Below, piece after piece: positions 1 through 7,487 of a DNA stretch of 14,242 bases. The notes under the pieces were generated by a model. The model did no database searches, had not been told where the DNA came from, and worked only from the letters and a program-made list of their open reading frames with translations. The position numbers and the translations under genes are program-made. Each line of letters begins with the position of its first letter. Within the stretch, counting starts at the first letter, position 1. Source of the stretch: Pseudomonadota bacterium (GTDB lineage: Bacteria; Pseudomonadota; Alphaproteobacteria; Rhodospirillales; Casp-alpha2); assembly GCA_022563215.1 (NCBI GenBank), contig JADFNT010000014.1, forward strand, positions 1-14,242, given 5' to 3'.

Positions 1-1334
1 GCATAGGTGTTGGCGGGAAGCTGCATGTTGTCCTGGATGCGCACCGACGGCATGACGAAGCCAATATCGGAAGCCATCTGGCGCCTGAGCGCCTTGATCT
101 GATCGGTCAGCTTCTGGCCGTCCTTGGGCGCCGAAATCAGCGACAGCAGGCCGTATCCGAGCTCGAGCCGGAGATAATCGATCCTAAGCGCCGTCGAAAT
201 CGGTTCTTCGGCGATGGCCGCTGGATCGATCGCCTTTTCTTCGATCAGGCGGATCTCTTCCTCCTTGATCTGCCGATCCCGGTAGTGGACGAACCAGGCA
301 CCGCCGCCGGTGAGAATGGAAAGCCCGAGGAACGGCACTATCGGCATGCCCGGCAGCAACGCCAGCCCGAAGGACAGGAAAGACACCAGGCCCAGCGCCC
401 TCGGCTGGCCGCCCAATTGCTTGAACAGCGCCTTTTCCGTGGGGCCGGAAATGCCGGCCTTGGTCACCACCAGGCCGGCCGCCGTCGATACGATCAGGGC
501 CGGGATCTGCGATACCAGGCCGTCGCCCACCGTCAGGCGGGTATAAAGGTCGGCCGCTTCGGCGAACGAAAGATCCTTCTGGACGACGCCGATGATCATG
601 CCGGCGATGATGTTGATGAAGGTAATCAGGATGCCGGCGATGGCGTCGCCGCGGACGAACTTGGCGGCGCCGTCCATGGCCCCGAAGAAGGTGCTTTCGT
701 CTTCCAGGTCCCGGCGCCGGGTCCGGGCTTCGTCCTCGTCGATGAGGCCGGTCGACAGGTCGGCGTCGATGGCCATCTGCTTGCCGGGCATGGCGTCGAG
801 GGTAAACCGGGCCGAAACCTCGGCGATACGGCCGGAACCCTTGGTGATGACGATGAAGTTGACGATCACCAGGATGGCGAAAACGATGATGCCGATGACG
901 AAGTTGTTGCCCATGACGAAGCCGCCGAAAGCCTCGATGACCTGTCCGGCGGCGTCGGTGCCTTCGTGGCCGTGGGCGAGGATCAGCCGCGTCGAGGCCA
1001 GGTTGAGGGCCAGCCGGATCATCGTCGCCAGCAGCAGGATCGTGGGAAAGGTGTTGAATTCAAGGGGTTTTTCGACGAACAGCGCGACCATCAGGATGAG
1101 CACCGAAAACGTGATGGAAAAGGCCAGGCTGAGGTCCATGGCCCATGTCGGCAGCGGCAGGATGAGCACCACCAGGATCGTTACGACGCCCAGCGCCAGC
1201 ACGATATCGGTGCGTTTCGACAGGTTCTTGAAGAAGTTGGTGAATGCCGCCATTTCCGCCTTTTGGTCGTCGGCCAGGGCCGGCGTGGCGGGGACGGGGG
1301 TCGGGGCGGAAGTGGCGGGAGAGGCTTCGGCCAT
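1..1334 (-). CDS. flhA: Flagellar export gate protein FlhA, N-terminal part (cut by window edge)
   Basis: FlhA forms the nonameric inner-membrane export gate of the flagellar type III secretion system. About 444 residues are present of a usual 690-700; the cytoplasmic C-terminal part lies beyond base 1. After a roughly 40-residue Ala/Pro-rich leader come hydrophobic segments near residues 44-62, 66-88, 98-118 and 141-163. The FHIPEP-family loop spans about 170-233 and includes SARFTLDAMPGKQMAID, an acidic DEDEARTRRRD stretch and FFGAMDGAAKFVRGD. More membrane segments follow. The ATG at 1334 is chosen because the preceding gene ends only about 70 bases upstream and an AAAGG-like site precedes it at a rather long distance. 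It is the last gene of the minus-strand flagellar operon visible here, downstream of flbD. The family call is secure; only the start has some doubt. Confidence 0.96.
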   Translation of the reverse strand, partial: MAEASPATSAPTPVPATPALADDQKAEMAAFTNFFKNLSKRTDIVLALGVVTILVVLILPLPTWAMDLSLAFSITFSVLILMVALFVEKPLEFNTFPTILLLATMIRLALNLASTRLILAHGHEGTDAAGQVIEAFGGFVMGNNFVIGIIVFAILVIVNFIVITKGSGRIAEVSARFTLDAMPGKQMAIDADLSTGLIDEDEARTRRRDLEDESTFFGAMDGAAKFVRGDAIAGILITFINIIAGMIIGVVQKDLSFAEAADLYTRLTVGDGLVSQIPALIVSTAAGLVVTKAGISGPTEKALFKQLGGQPRALGLVSFLSFGLALLPGMPIVPFLGLSILTGGGAWFVHYRDRQIKEEEIRLIEEKAIDPAAIAEEPISTALRIDYLRLELGYGLLSLISAPKDGQKLTDQIKALRRQMASDIGFVMPSVRIQDNMQLPANTY

Positions 1335-1383
1335 GTTGGTCAATTGCCTTTGGTCGATTTGTTTTCGTTAACGGTCCGTCGTC

Positions 1384-1399
1384 GGCGTTGGGGAACGCC
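1384..1399. other. Small perfect stem-loop between flbD and flhA
   Basis: GGCGTT (1384-1389) and AACGCC (1394-1399) pair perfectly around a GGGG loop (CCCC on the coding strand), just after the flbD stop codon. No T run follows on either strand, so it is not a convincing intrinsic terminator. It could affect mRNA stability or processing between flbD and flhA. Confidence 0.3.
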
Positions 1400-1404
1400 T
1401 GGCG

Positions 1405-2757
1405 TCACGCCGTCGGCCTTTCGGCTTCGCCGGGAGTCGGCACGGTGAAGCCGCTCTCTCCGTACTGCTTAAGCTTGTTCCTGAGCGTGCGGATGGAAAT
1501 GCCGAGAATGGTCGCCGCATGGGTCCGGTTGCCCAGGCAATGATGCAAGGTATCGATGATCAGTTCGCGTTCGACGTCGGCGACGGTGCGCCCGACCAGG
1601 CCGGCGGTGGATCCGTCCTCGCCGTCACCCGCGGGCTGGGTTCCGTCGCTGCCGGCCTCGATGCCGCCCAGGATGATGACCTTGGATTCGATTTCGTCGC
1701 CGGTCGACAATAACACCGCCCGGTGCATGGCGTTCTCAAGCTCGCGGACGTTACCGGGCCAGTTGTACCCGGCAAGCATCTTCAGGACTTCCTTGGTGAT
1801 GGGAAGCGTCGGCATGCCGTTGGCTTCGGCGTATTTGGCGACGAAATGTTCGGCCAGCACGGGAATGTCCCCGGGCCGCTCGCTCAGGGCCGGGATTTTC
1901 AGGTTCATGACGTTAAGCCGGAAATACAGGTCTTCGCGGAAATTGCCCTTGGCGACCTCGTCTTCGATGTTGCGGTTCGACGTGGCGAGGATGCGGACGT
2001 CCACGGGGACCGGCTTCGAGCCCCCGACGCGGTCGATTTCCCTCTCCTGGATGGCGCGCAGCAGCTTGGCCTGGAGATGGGGGTCCATTTCCGAGATTTC
2101 GTCGAGCAGCAGCGTACCGCCGCTGGCTTCCTCGAACTTGCCGAGCCGCCGCGCCACGGCACCGGTGAAGGCACCTTTTTCATGGCCGAACAATTCGGAT
2201 TCGAGCAGGTTTTCCGGGATCGCGGCGCAGTTGATGGCGAGGAACTTACCGCCTTTGCGGCCGCTTTTGGCGTGAACCAGGCGGGCCACCAGTTCCTTGC
2301 CGGTGCCGGACGCCCCGGTGATCAGGATGGTGGCATCGCTGGGCGCCACCTGGACGGCAAGCTTCAGGACTTCCGCCATCTTGGGGTCCTTGTGGATGAT
2401 GGCGTGGTTTTCCTCGGCCACGGCTTCCAGGACGGCGGCGATCAGGTCCGCGCTCGGCGGCAGGGGCACGTATTCCTTGGCACCGGCGCGGATGGCCCGG
2501 ACCGCCGCCTTGGTGTCGTTGCCGATGCCGCAGGCGACGACGGGCAGGGAAATCCTCTCCGATTTCAGGGATTTGATGAACCCGCCGATATCGAGCAACA
2601 CGTCGATCATCACCAGGTCGGCGCCCTGGCCTCTTCTCAGCGCCGCCAGGCCAGCGTCCGTGGTGTCCACCTGTTCGACCTGGGCGCCGCGCTGAAGGGC
2701 GATCTGGCTGGCGGCGCCGATCTGGCCTTCTAAGGTGCCGATAATGAGTAAGCGCAT
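1405..2757 (-). CDS. flbD: Sigma-54-dependent flagellar transcription activator FlbD
   Basis: This is an enhancer-binding protein of the NtrC class that activates sigma-54 promoters of late flagellar genes. Its 450 residues hold three parts. Residues 1-115 are a receiver-like domain. Residues 122-355 are an AAA+ domain with Walker A GASGTGKE (148-155), the sigma-54 contact loop GAFTGA (195-200) and Walker B LLLDE (216-220). Residues 395-432 are a Fis-type helix-turn-helix (HCLGNRTHAATILGISIRTL). The receiver keeps an aspartate at 52 (VMIDV) but lacks the paired acidic residues near the N-terminus, where it reads LLIIGTLEGQ. This is also how I recall Caulobacter FlbD, which is controlled by FliX rather than by classic phosphotransfer. 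No fliX is visible here. The ATG at 2757 has a GGAGG site (2766-2770) eight bases upstream. Confidence 0.94.
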   Translation of the reverse strand: MRLLIIGTLEGQIGAASQIALQRGAQVEQVDTTDAGLAALRRGQGADLVMIDVLLDIGGFIKSLKSERISLPVVACGIGNDTKAAVRAIRAGAKEYVPLPPSADLIAAVLEAVAEENHAIIHKDPKMAEVLKLAVQVAPSDATILITGASGTGKELVARLVHAKSGRKGGKFLAINCAAIPENLLESELFGHEKGAFTGAVARRLGKFEEASGGTLLLDEISEMDPHLQAKLLRAIQEREIDRVGGSKPVPVDVRILATSNRNIEDEVAKGNFREDLYFRLNVMNLKIPALSERPGDIPVLAEHFVAKYAEANGMPTLPITKEVLKMLAGYNWPGNVRELENAMHRAVLLSTGDEIESKVIILGGIEAGSDGTQPAGDGEDGSTAGLVGRTVADVERELIIDTLHHCLGNRTHAATILGISIRTLRNKLKQYGESGFTVPTPGEAERPTA

Positions 2758-2774
2758 CTAAATAACCTCCAAAA

Positions 2775-2789
2775 TGGCCGTTTCGGCCA
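2775..2789 (-). terminator. Terminator-like hairpin between motA and flbD
   Basis: On the minus strand TGGCCG-AAA-CGGCCA forms a perfect 6-bp stem directly after the motA stop codon and is followed by TTTT and then the flbD ribosome binding site. The stem and T run are short, so it probably terminates only partly, or it protects or processes the mRNA, rather than ending the operon. Confidence 0.4.
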
Positions 2790-2795
2790 CCCCGG

Positions 2796-3614
2796 TTAAT
2801 CGAAGTAATGAACCCGTTGCGAAGGCGGCAGCAGGCTGTTCAACAGCATCTCCAGCCGCCTGGGGTTTTCTTGGCGGCCGATCGAGGCGGCGCCCATCAA
2901 ATAGACGTTGTTCACCAACGCCTCTTCCGTTGAATTGCGTTCAAGCTTCGCCGCCAGGGGCAAAAACACCATGTTGGCGAGCACCGCTCCGTAGAACGTG
3001 GTCAACAAAGCCACCGCCATCGACGGCCCAATGGTCGAGGGATCGTCGAGCCTGCCCAGCATCTGCACCAGCCCGATCAGGGTCCCGATCAGACCCATGG
3101 CGGGGGCGAATTCGCCCAATTTGCGGAGCACGTTGGTGCTTTTGGCGTGGCGCTGCACGGTCGAATGCATGTCGCGGCGCATGATGGCCTCGACCTCGCC
3201 GCCGGGAGTGCCGTCGACGACCATGGAAACGCCCTTCAACAGGAATGGTTCCGCCTGAATGGAACTGAGGATGTTCTGCAACGCCAGGACGCCTTCCTTG
3301 CGGGCCATTTCGGCGATTTTCAGGACTTGGATGGCGGCGTCGGACGGGTCGCGGGATGAATAGAAGACGGTCTTCATCACCACCCGGAAGGTGCGTCTCA
3401 TCTCGTCCAGGGAAAAGCATGCCGTGGTGACGGCCAGGGTGCCGCCGATGACGATCAGGATCGCCGGCGGGTTGATGAAGCTTGCGGGCGAACCGCCGAT
3501 GACAATCGCCGCCCCGATCAGGCCGAAAGCGCATATAATGCCGGCCACGGTGGCGATGTCCATGGCCGACCGGGTGCGGCGGATATGCAGGGGGACGACG
3601 GTTTCCTCGGCCAT
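2796..3614 (-). CDS. motA: MotA/PomA-type flagellar stator protein
   Basis: MotA/PomA proteins pair with MotB/PomB to form the ion channel that drives the motor by pushing on FliG. The protein has 272 residues, close to PomA length. Four hydrophobic segments lie near residues 19-40, 48-68, 168-187 and 196-222, with a large cytoplasmic loop between the second and third. The family signature around the third and fourth helices is clear (RKLGEFAPAMGLIGTLIGLV at 164-183, then a P-S-x-A-V-A-L-L-T-T-x-Y-G-A segment). The ATG at 3614 is preferred over a GTG at 3623 because GAGG (3623-3626) sits eight bases before it; this site overlaps the fliN stop codon, suggesting coupled translation. No motB follows. 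The conserved motif argues for MotA rather than ExbB/TolQ. Confidence 0.9.
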   Translation of the reverse strand: MAEETVVPLHIRRTRSAMDIATVAGIICAFGLIGAAIVIGGSPASFINPPAILIVIGGTLAVTTACFSLDEMRRTFRVVMKTVFYSSRDPSDAAIQVLKIAEMARKEGVLALQNILSSIQAEPFLLKGVSMVVDGTPGGEVEAIMRRDMHSTVQRHAKSTNVLRKLGEFAPAMGLIGTLIGLVQMLGRLDDPSTIGPSMAVALLTTFYGAVLANMVFLPLAAKLERNSTEEALVNNVYLMGAASIGRQENPRRLEMLLNSLLPPSQRVHYFD

Positions 3615-3624
3615 CGGGGGCACC

Positions 3625-4050
3625 TCAGTTCGATGATTCGGTCTTGATGATTTCCGTCATCGTCACCCCAAGCCGGTCCTCGACGACGACCACCTCGCCG
3701 CGAGCGACCAGGCGGTTGTTGACGTAGATGTCGATGGCTTCGCCGACTTTCCGGTCCAATTCGATGACCGCGCCGCGGCCCAGCTTCAACAGTTGGCTGA
3801 CCTGCATGGTGGTCTTGCCGAGAATGGCCGAAACCTTGACCGGAATATCGTAAACGGCTTCCAGGTCCTTGGCCGAGCGGGGCAAATCGCCGATATCGGG
3901 TAAACCGCCGGCTTCGCCCAGGGTCTGGGGCTCATCGCCATCGACATCGCCCTCGTCCTTGCCGTCGCCTTCCGCGGCCGGGGCCTCGACTTCTTCCAGG
4001 TCTTGAAGTTCTAAGCTTTTCTCTTCAGGGGGATCGGTTTCTTCAGCCAT
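3625..4050 (-). CDS. fliN: Flagellar motor switch protein FliN
   Basis: FliN forms the lower part of the C-ring, where it binds CheY-phosphate and docks the FliH-FliI export complex. The protein has 141 residues. The first 60 are very acidic and probably disordered. A SpoA (surface presentation of antigens) domain occupies about 63-136, with DIPVKVSAILGKTTMQVSQL near the start and the typical GEAIDIYVNNRLVARGEVVV stretch; the C-terminus matches the usual FliN ending (RLGVTMTEII). The ATG at 4050 has an AGGAGG site (4056-4061) five bases upstream. The stop codon overlaps the motA ribosome binding site. FliM, the other SpoA-domain switch protein, is not in the window. Confidence 0.95.
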   Translation of the reverse strand: MAEETDPPEEKSLELQDLEEVEAPAAEGDGKDEGDVDGDEPQTLGEAGGLPDIGDLPRSAKDLEAVYDIPVKVSAILGKTTMQVSQLLKLGRGAVIELDRKVGEAIDIYVNNRLVARGEVVVVEDRLGVTMTEIIKTESSN

Positions 4051-4073
4051 AGCGGCCTCCTAGAATCAGAGAA

Positions 4074-5111
4074 TCAGGAATCCTCTTGATCGGTTTGGGT
4101 GTCATCCGCGGCGGACGGGTCCGGCGCGTCTTTGGGTGGTTTAGGTTGTTGCGGTTCCGCAGCATGGTCAAGCGGCTCCTGTGGCGGCGCCTCGGCCGGG
4201 GGATCAACCGTTTCTTCCGTGCTGGACTCCACTATAGCGTCCTCGGGCGCCGGTTCCACGTCCGCTGTTTCCGTTTCAGGCGCTTCCGCGCCGGTTTCGG
4301 CTTCAATATCGCCGTCCGATGAAACGGATGGCGCCGGGGCGGCGGGTTCCGGTTCAGGCGCTTCGGGGGCGGCCTCGGCCTCCTCCGTCTCGCCGGAGAG
4401 GTTGCGCTCGACGATTTCGTCGATTTTCTGCCACAACTCGGCGGAATCGCGCTTGGCGCCGCCGCCACTCCATTCGATTCGGCAGTCCCCAGGGGCGATG
4501 TCTTCGCCCGCCGTTACCTTAACCTCGCCCTTGAAACCGGCCTGGGTTTTCAAGGCTTCTATGCGTTCTTCGAAAGGGGCCAGAAGATCGGAATTGAGGT
4601 AAAGGGTAACAAAGGGTTCATCGAGAAGGTGCTCCATGGTTTCGACGACCATTCTTTCGACTTCGCCAAGGGCATTTTTATCATTGAGAGCGGGAAAGAT
4701 CTTGCGGGCGATGCCGACGGCGACGGATATGGCGCTGTCGAGAATCGCGGCGTCGGCGGTTTCCTTGGCCTTAAACAGGTCACTGAACTTCTCGCCCAGT
4801 TGCCCCATGACCGCCAGAATATCCCGCTCCGTCGCTTCGGCGGCCTCGCGGATTCCTTCTTCCTTGCCGGCGGCGAAGCCCTCTTCGCGCGCGGCGTTAA
4901 CTTCTTCCTCGCTGAAGGTGGGAACCACCTCTTCCGGCTCTTCCTCTTTCTCGTCCTCTTCGTGTTCCTGCTCCTCGACGACTTCCGGCATTACGTCGTC
5001 ATCGAAGGATTTTTCAAAGAGGAATTTCCGTACTTCGATCATCGGTGATTGGTCTTTGGCGCTATTCCCATTCTGTGTATCGGCGTTCATTGATTCTTCG
5101 CTTGTTTCCAT
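4074..5111 (-). CDS. fliH: FliH-like flagellar export ATPase regulator with long acidic tail
   Basis: FliH binds and restrains the export ATPase FliI and links it to FliN. The call rests on position between fliG and fliN and on domain layout. An acidic, Glu-rich region (37-70) leads to the GxxxGxxxG helix typical of FliH (G78, G82, G86 in REEGFAAGKEEGIREA), then a FliH/YscL-like alpha-beta domain to about residue 238, ending at an ELWQKIDEIVERNL helix. The remaining 105 residues are almost all Glu, Ala, Pro, Asp, Thr and Ser in EPE/EAP-like runs, so they are probably disordered. Ordinary FliH proteins are about 220-240 residues, whereas this one has 345. The start at 5111 has only a weak ribosome binding site; a second ATG at 5090 is possible. 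In Caulobacter the gene in this position is called flbE. Confidence 0.85.
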   Translation of the reverse strand: METSEESMNADTQNGNSAKDQSPMIEVRKFLFEKSFDDDVMPEVVEEQEHEEDEKEEEPEEVVPTFSEEEVNAAREEGFAAGKEEGIREAAEATERDILAVMGQLGEKFSDLFKAKETADAAILDSAISVAVGIARKIFPALNDKNALGEVERMVVETMEHLLDEPFVTLYLNSDLLAPFEERIEALKTQAGFKGEVKVTAGEDIAPGDCRIEWSGGGAKRDSAELWQKIDEIVERNLSGETEEAEAAPEAPEPEPAAPAPSVSSDGDIEAETGAEAPETETADVEPAPEDAIVESSTEETVDPPAEAPPQEPLDHAAEPQQPKPPKDAPDPSAADDTQTDQEDS

Positions 5112-5131
5112 CGATTTTCAATAACATAAGC

Positions 5132-6151
5132 TCAATAAATGAGATCGCCCTCTTCCTCGCCGGTGGAGATGACGATCTCGCCGGCGTCGGCCAGGTCCTT
5201 GGCGGTAATGACGACGCCGGATTGGGCCTCGTCGACGTCCTTGAGCCGGACCGCGCCCATGGCCTCCATGTCCTCGCGCATCATCTTGCCGGCGCGTTCC
5301 GACATGTTGGAGAAGAACAGCTCCTTGACGTCCTCCGAGGCGCCCTTCAGCGCCATCGCCAGTTGGTCCTTCTCGACCTGGCGCAGCAGCGCCTGGATGC
5401 CGCCGGCGTCCAGGCGCACAAGGTCGTCGAAGGTGAACATCAACTGCTTGATGCGCTCGGCGGCTTCGCGGTTGCGTTCCTCGAGCGCCGTCATGAAACG
5501 GTTTTCCGTGTTGCGGTCCAGGTTGTTGAAGATGTCGGCCATCAGTTCGTGGCTGTCGCGCCGCGTGGCGCTCGCCAGGTTGGTCATGAACTCTGAGCGG
5601 AGCGTGCGCTCGACGTGGTCGAGGATCTCCTTCTGCACCGGCTCCATGCGCAGCATGCGCATGATCACTTCGAGCGAGAAGTTCTCCGGCAGCACGCTCA
5701 AAACCCGCGACGCGTGGTCGGTCCTGATCTTCGACAGCACGACGGCCACCGTCTGCGGGTATTCGTTCTTCAGGTAATTGGCCAGCACCGCCTCGTTGAC
5801 GTTGCCCAGCTTGTCCCACATGGTGCGCCCGGCGGGGCCGCGCATCTCCTCCATGATCTGGTTGACCCGCTCTTCCGGCAACGCCCCGGCCAACAGCCGC
5901 TCGGTGGACGTAAGGGATCCGACCAGGCCGCCGGCCGACGACAACTGGTCGGCGAATTCCACGAACAGGCGCTCGACGATGTTCGACGACATCGCGCCCA
6001 GGCCCGACATCGCTTGGCTGAGGACGCGGATTTCCTCGTCGTCCATGCGCTCGAACAATACACCGGACTGTTCCTGGCCCAAGGAAAGCATGAAAATCGC
6101 CGCCTTCTGGGGGCCCGATAACGCCCGGAAATCGTCCTTGATTTTGGCCAT
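5132..6151 (-). CDS. fliG: Flagellar motor switch protein FliG
   Basis: FliG is the rotor protein that receives torque from the stator and sits between FliF and FliM. The 339 residues match the family length. An N-terminal domain (about 10-105) would bind FliF. The middle domain carries EYPQT (130-134), equivalent to the usual EHPQT with His replaced by Tyr. The C-terminal domain has MFTFDD (238-243) for the usual MFVFED, followed by the charged torque helix with R286, R292, E293 and D294. The last 30 residues are acidic and extend past the torque helix. The ATG at 6151 is preceded by AAAGGA at a long distance. This is the first gene of the operon here: fliF, which often precedes fliG in related bacteria, is replaced by a divergent control region and plus-strand genes. 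Confidence 0.96.
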   Translation of the reverse strand: MAKIKDDFRALSGPQKAAIFMLSLGQEQSGVLFERMDDEEIRVLSQAMSGLGAMSSNIVERLFVEFADQLSSAGGLVGSLTSTERLLAGALPEERVNQIMEEMRGPAGRTMWDKLGNVNEAVLANYLKNEYPQTVAVVLSKIRTDHASRVLSVLPENFSLEVIMRMLRMEPVQKEILDHVERTLRSEFMTNLASATRRDSHELMADIFNNLDRNTENRFMTALEERNREAAERIKQLMFTFDDLVRLDAGGIQALLRQVEKDQLAMALKGASEDVKELFFSNMSERAGKMMREDMEAMGAVRLKDVDEAQSGVVITAKDLADAGEIVISTGEEEGDLIY

Positions 6152-6238
6152 CGATCAACCAGTTCCTTTATACAGGGTCCCGTCGAAAGGTGCGGGGCCC
6201 ATAATACCACCAAAACCCCTGAATCCCTAGGGACCAGG

Positions 6239-6310
6239 CGCTAAAACCGCTAAACATTAACCTTTATTCGTTAACTGAATATTACAAATAAGCGGTTACG
6301 AGTGCTACTC
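6239..6310. promoter_or_regulatory. Divergent AT-rich control region with nested repeats
   Basis: This AT-rich island separates fliG (minus) from the exported-protein gene (plus). It contains a direct repeat CGCTAAA (6239-6245 and 6248-6254), an inverted pair AACCGCT (6245-6251) and AGCGGTT (6291-6297), an inner inverted pair TTAAC (6257-6261) and GTTAA (6270-6274), and a short palindrome GAGT-GCT-ACTC (6300-6310). A plus-strand sigma-70-like promoter is possible (TTACAA about 18 bases before TACTCT with an upstream TG), but the match is weak. It should hold promoters for both directions; which protein binds is unknown. Confidence 0.4.
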
Positions 6311-6350
6311 TTGCATTTAATTTCAGGCGGCATAGGAGGCCACGGGAAAC

Positions 6351-7487
6351 ATGCGCTGGAGACCGGCGGCGACAGGTTTGGCGGCGGGGTTGATCGTCTT
6401 CAACGGGTTAACTTTTTCTCCGCTTGCGGCGGGCGAAACGGTTCTCGCCCAATCCACCCCATCCCAACAACAAGCCCCAAGATTGCCTGGAAAAAGAAAG
6501 CTTGGCGTTTCGAACCAGGTGCAGACGTATCTGCATCCGGTCCGCAAGTTCACCCTGGCCATTCCGCCGGGCATGGAAGTATTCGAACGCGGTGAAACGG
6601 TTCAGGTTTCAATCCGGTCGCGCCAGGGATACATGATCAACGTCCAGACGGGTGACGCCAAGCCCAAGGTGAGCTTGGCACAGATGACGGCCAAGCTTGA
6701 AGCGCAATACCTGGGGCCCGGCAAGCCGTGGTCACAGAAAACCAGTCAGCGAACCTTGAGCGTTGCCGGCCTTGCCGCTAACGAGGTCATTTATGAGGGC
6801 GCCGGAACCCGGGTGAGAGTGGTCATTGCGCGGGGGCAAAAGTCAGACTTCGTTTTCATGTTTTTCGCTCCCCGGGGGGCGTATGAATCCCTGGCGTCGA
6901 AATTCGATTGGATATTGGCCAATTTCCAGCCCAATCCGGCCGAACGGCTAACCGCGGCGGGTGGCGGTCCATCGCCGGGGGCGGGGGCAAAGACGGGCGT
7001 TCCGCCGAAGCGTTTTGCCGAACCCGGGTACGGGTATTCGATCCAGTATCCCGGCGATTGGGTGGTCGCCCTGTCTTCGGCCAATACCGCCACCTTCAGC
7101 GGCAAGAAGGGCACCGATGCCTTCCACGCCATCGTCAGCATCCAAAACGTCAAGCCGCCGGAGGCGAAAACCCCGGCCCAGGCCGCCGTTAGGGCTTTGG
7201 CGGACTTGAAGGCCTCGTTGTCGCGGGAAGCCTCTAATGTTGTCTTTATCGGCGAACAGCCGCTGACCTATAAGAACGAGAATCTCAGTCTCGAAGGCCG
7301 GCAAATAGTCGTCACCTATACCTTTGCCGGCGAACGCTTCCGCAAATGGGCGTTGGTGGTGCCCCGGCCATCCGGCACGGTGGCCCATATCTGGTCCTAC
7401 ACGGCGCCGGATTCGCGATTTAGGACCTTCCGTCCGTTTGCCGACGCCATGCTCAAATCCTGGACCATCCGTCCCGGGAACGGTTAA
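6351..7487 (+). CDS. Exported protein with two PsbP-like units
   Basis: This 378-residue protein begins with a probable Sec signal peptide: MRWR, then a hydrophobic core to about residue 25, with possible cleavage near LAAG-E. After a Gln/Pro-rich linker there are two similar units. Unit 1 (about 60-195) has KFTLAIPPGMEV and ends FDWILANFQP. Unit 2 (about 225-373) has YGYSIQYPGDWVV and ends FADAMLKSWTI. A Gly/Pro/Ala-rich linker separates them. The pattern of an aromatic residue, a Pro-Gly-x-W/M turn and a final amphipathic helix is that of PsbP/DUF1795-like domains, which bind ligands or partner proteins in the periplasm. This assignment is by eye. The start has AGGAGG (6334-6339) eleven bases upstream. 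The stop overlaps the next start (TAATG). The function is unknown. Confidence 0.75.
   Translation: MRWRPAATGLAAGLIVFNGLTFSPLAAGETVLAQSTPSQQQAPRLPGKRKLGVSNQVQTYLHPVRKFTLAIPPGMEVFERGETVQVSIRSRQGYMINVQTGDAKPKVSLAQMTAKLEAQYLGPGKPWSQKTSQRTLSVAGLAANEVIYEGAGTRVRVVIARGQKSDFVFMFFAPRGAYESLASKFDWILANFQPNPAERLTAAGGGPSPGAGAKTGVPPKRFAEPGYGYSIQYPGDWVVALSSANTATFSGKKGTDAFHAIVSIQNVKPPEAKTPAQAAVRALADLKASLSREASNVVFIGEQPLTYKNENLSLEGRQIVVTYTFAGERFRKWALVVPRPSGTVAHIWSYTAPDSRFRTFRPFADAMLKSWTIRPGNG

Noticed and set aside
285..1448. Long plus-strand open frame over flhA
   Set aside because: It lies opposite a clear FlhA coding sequence and its product is Gly/Asp/His/Gln-rich low-complexity sequence typical of an antisense shadow in GC-rich DNA.
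1723..2733. 336-residue plus-strand open frame over flbD
   Set aside because: It is antisense to FlbD, which has full domain and motif support; the shadow shows no recognisable domain.
5118..6158. Second long minus-strand frame over fliG
   Set aside because: It is frame-shifted relative to FliG and gives Arg/Gly/His-rich sequence; FliG is unambiguous.
6257..6275. Possible CtrA site (TTAA...TTAAC)
   Set aside because: The two TTAA blocks are ten bases apart rather than the seven expected for the CtrA consensus.
6297..6316. Possible sigma-54 promoter (TTGCA at 6311)
   Set aside because: The -24 position reads AG-TGC instead of GG-CAC at the required spacing, so the essential GG is missing. 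No better -24/-12 pair was found in the other intergenic regions.
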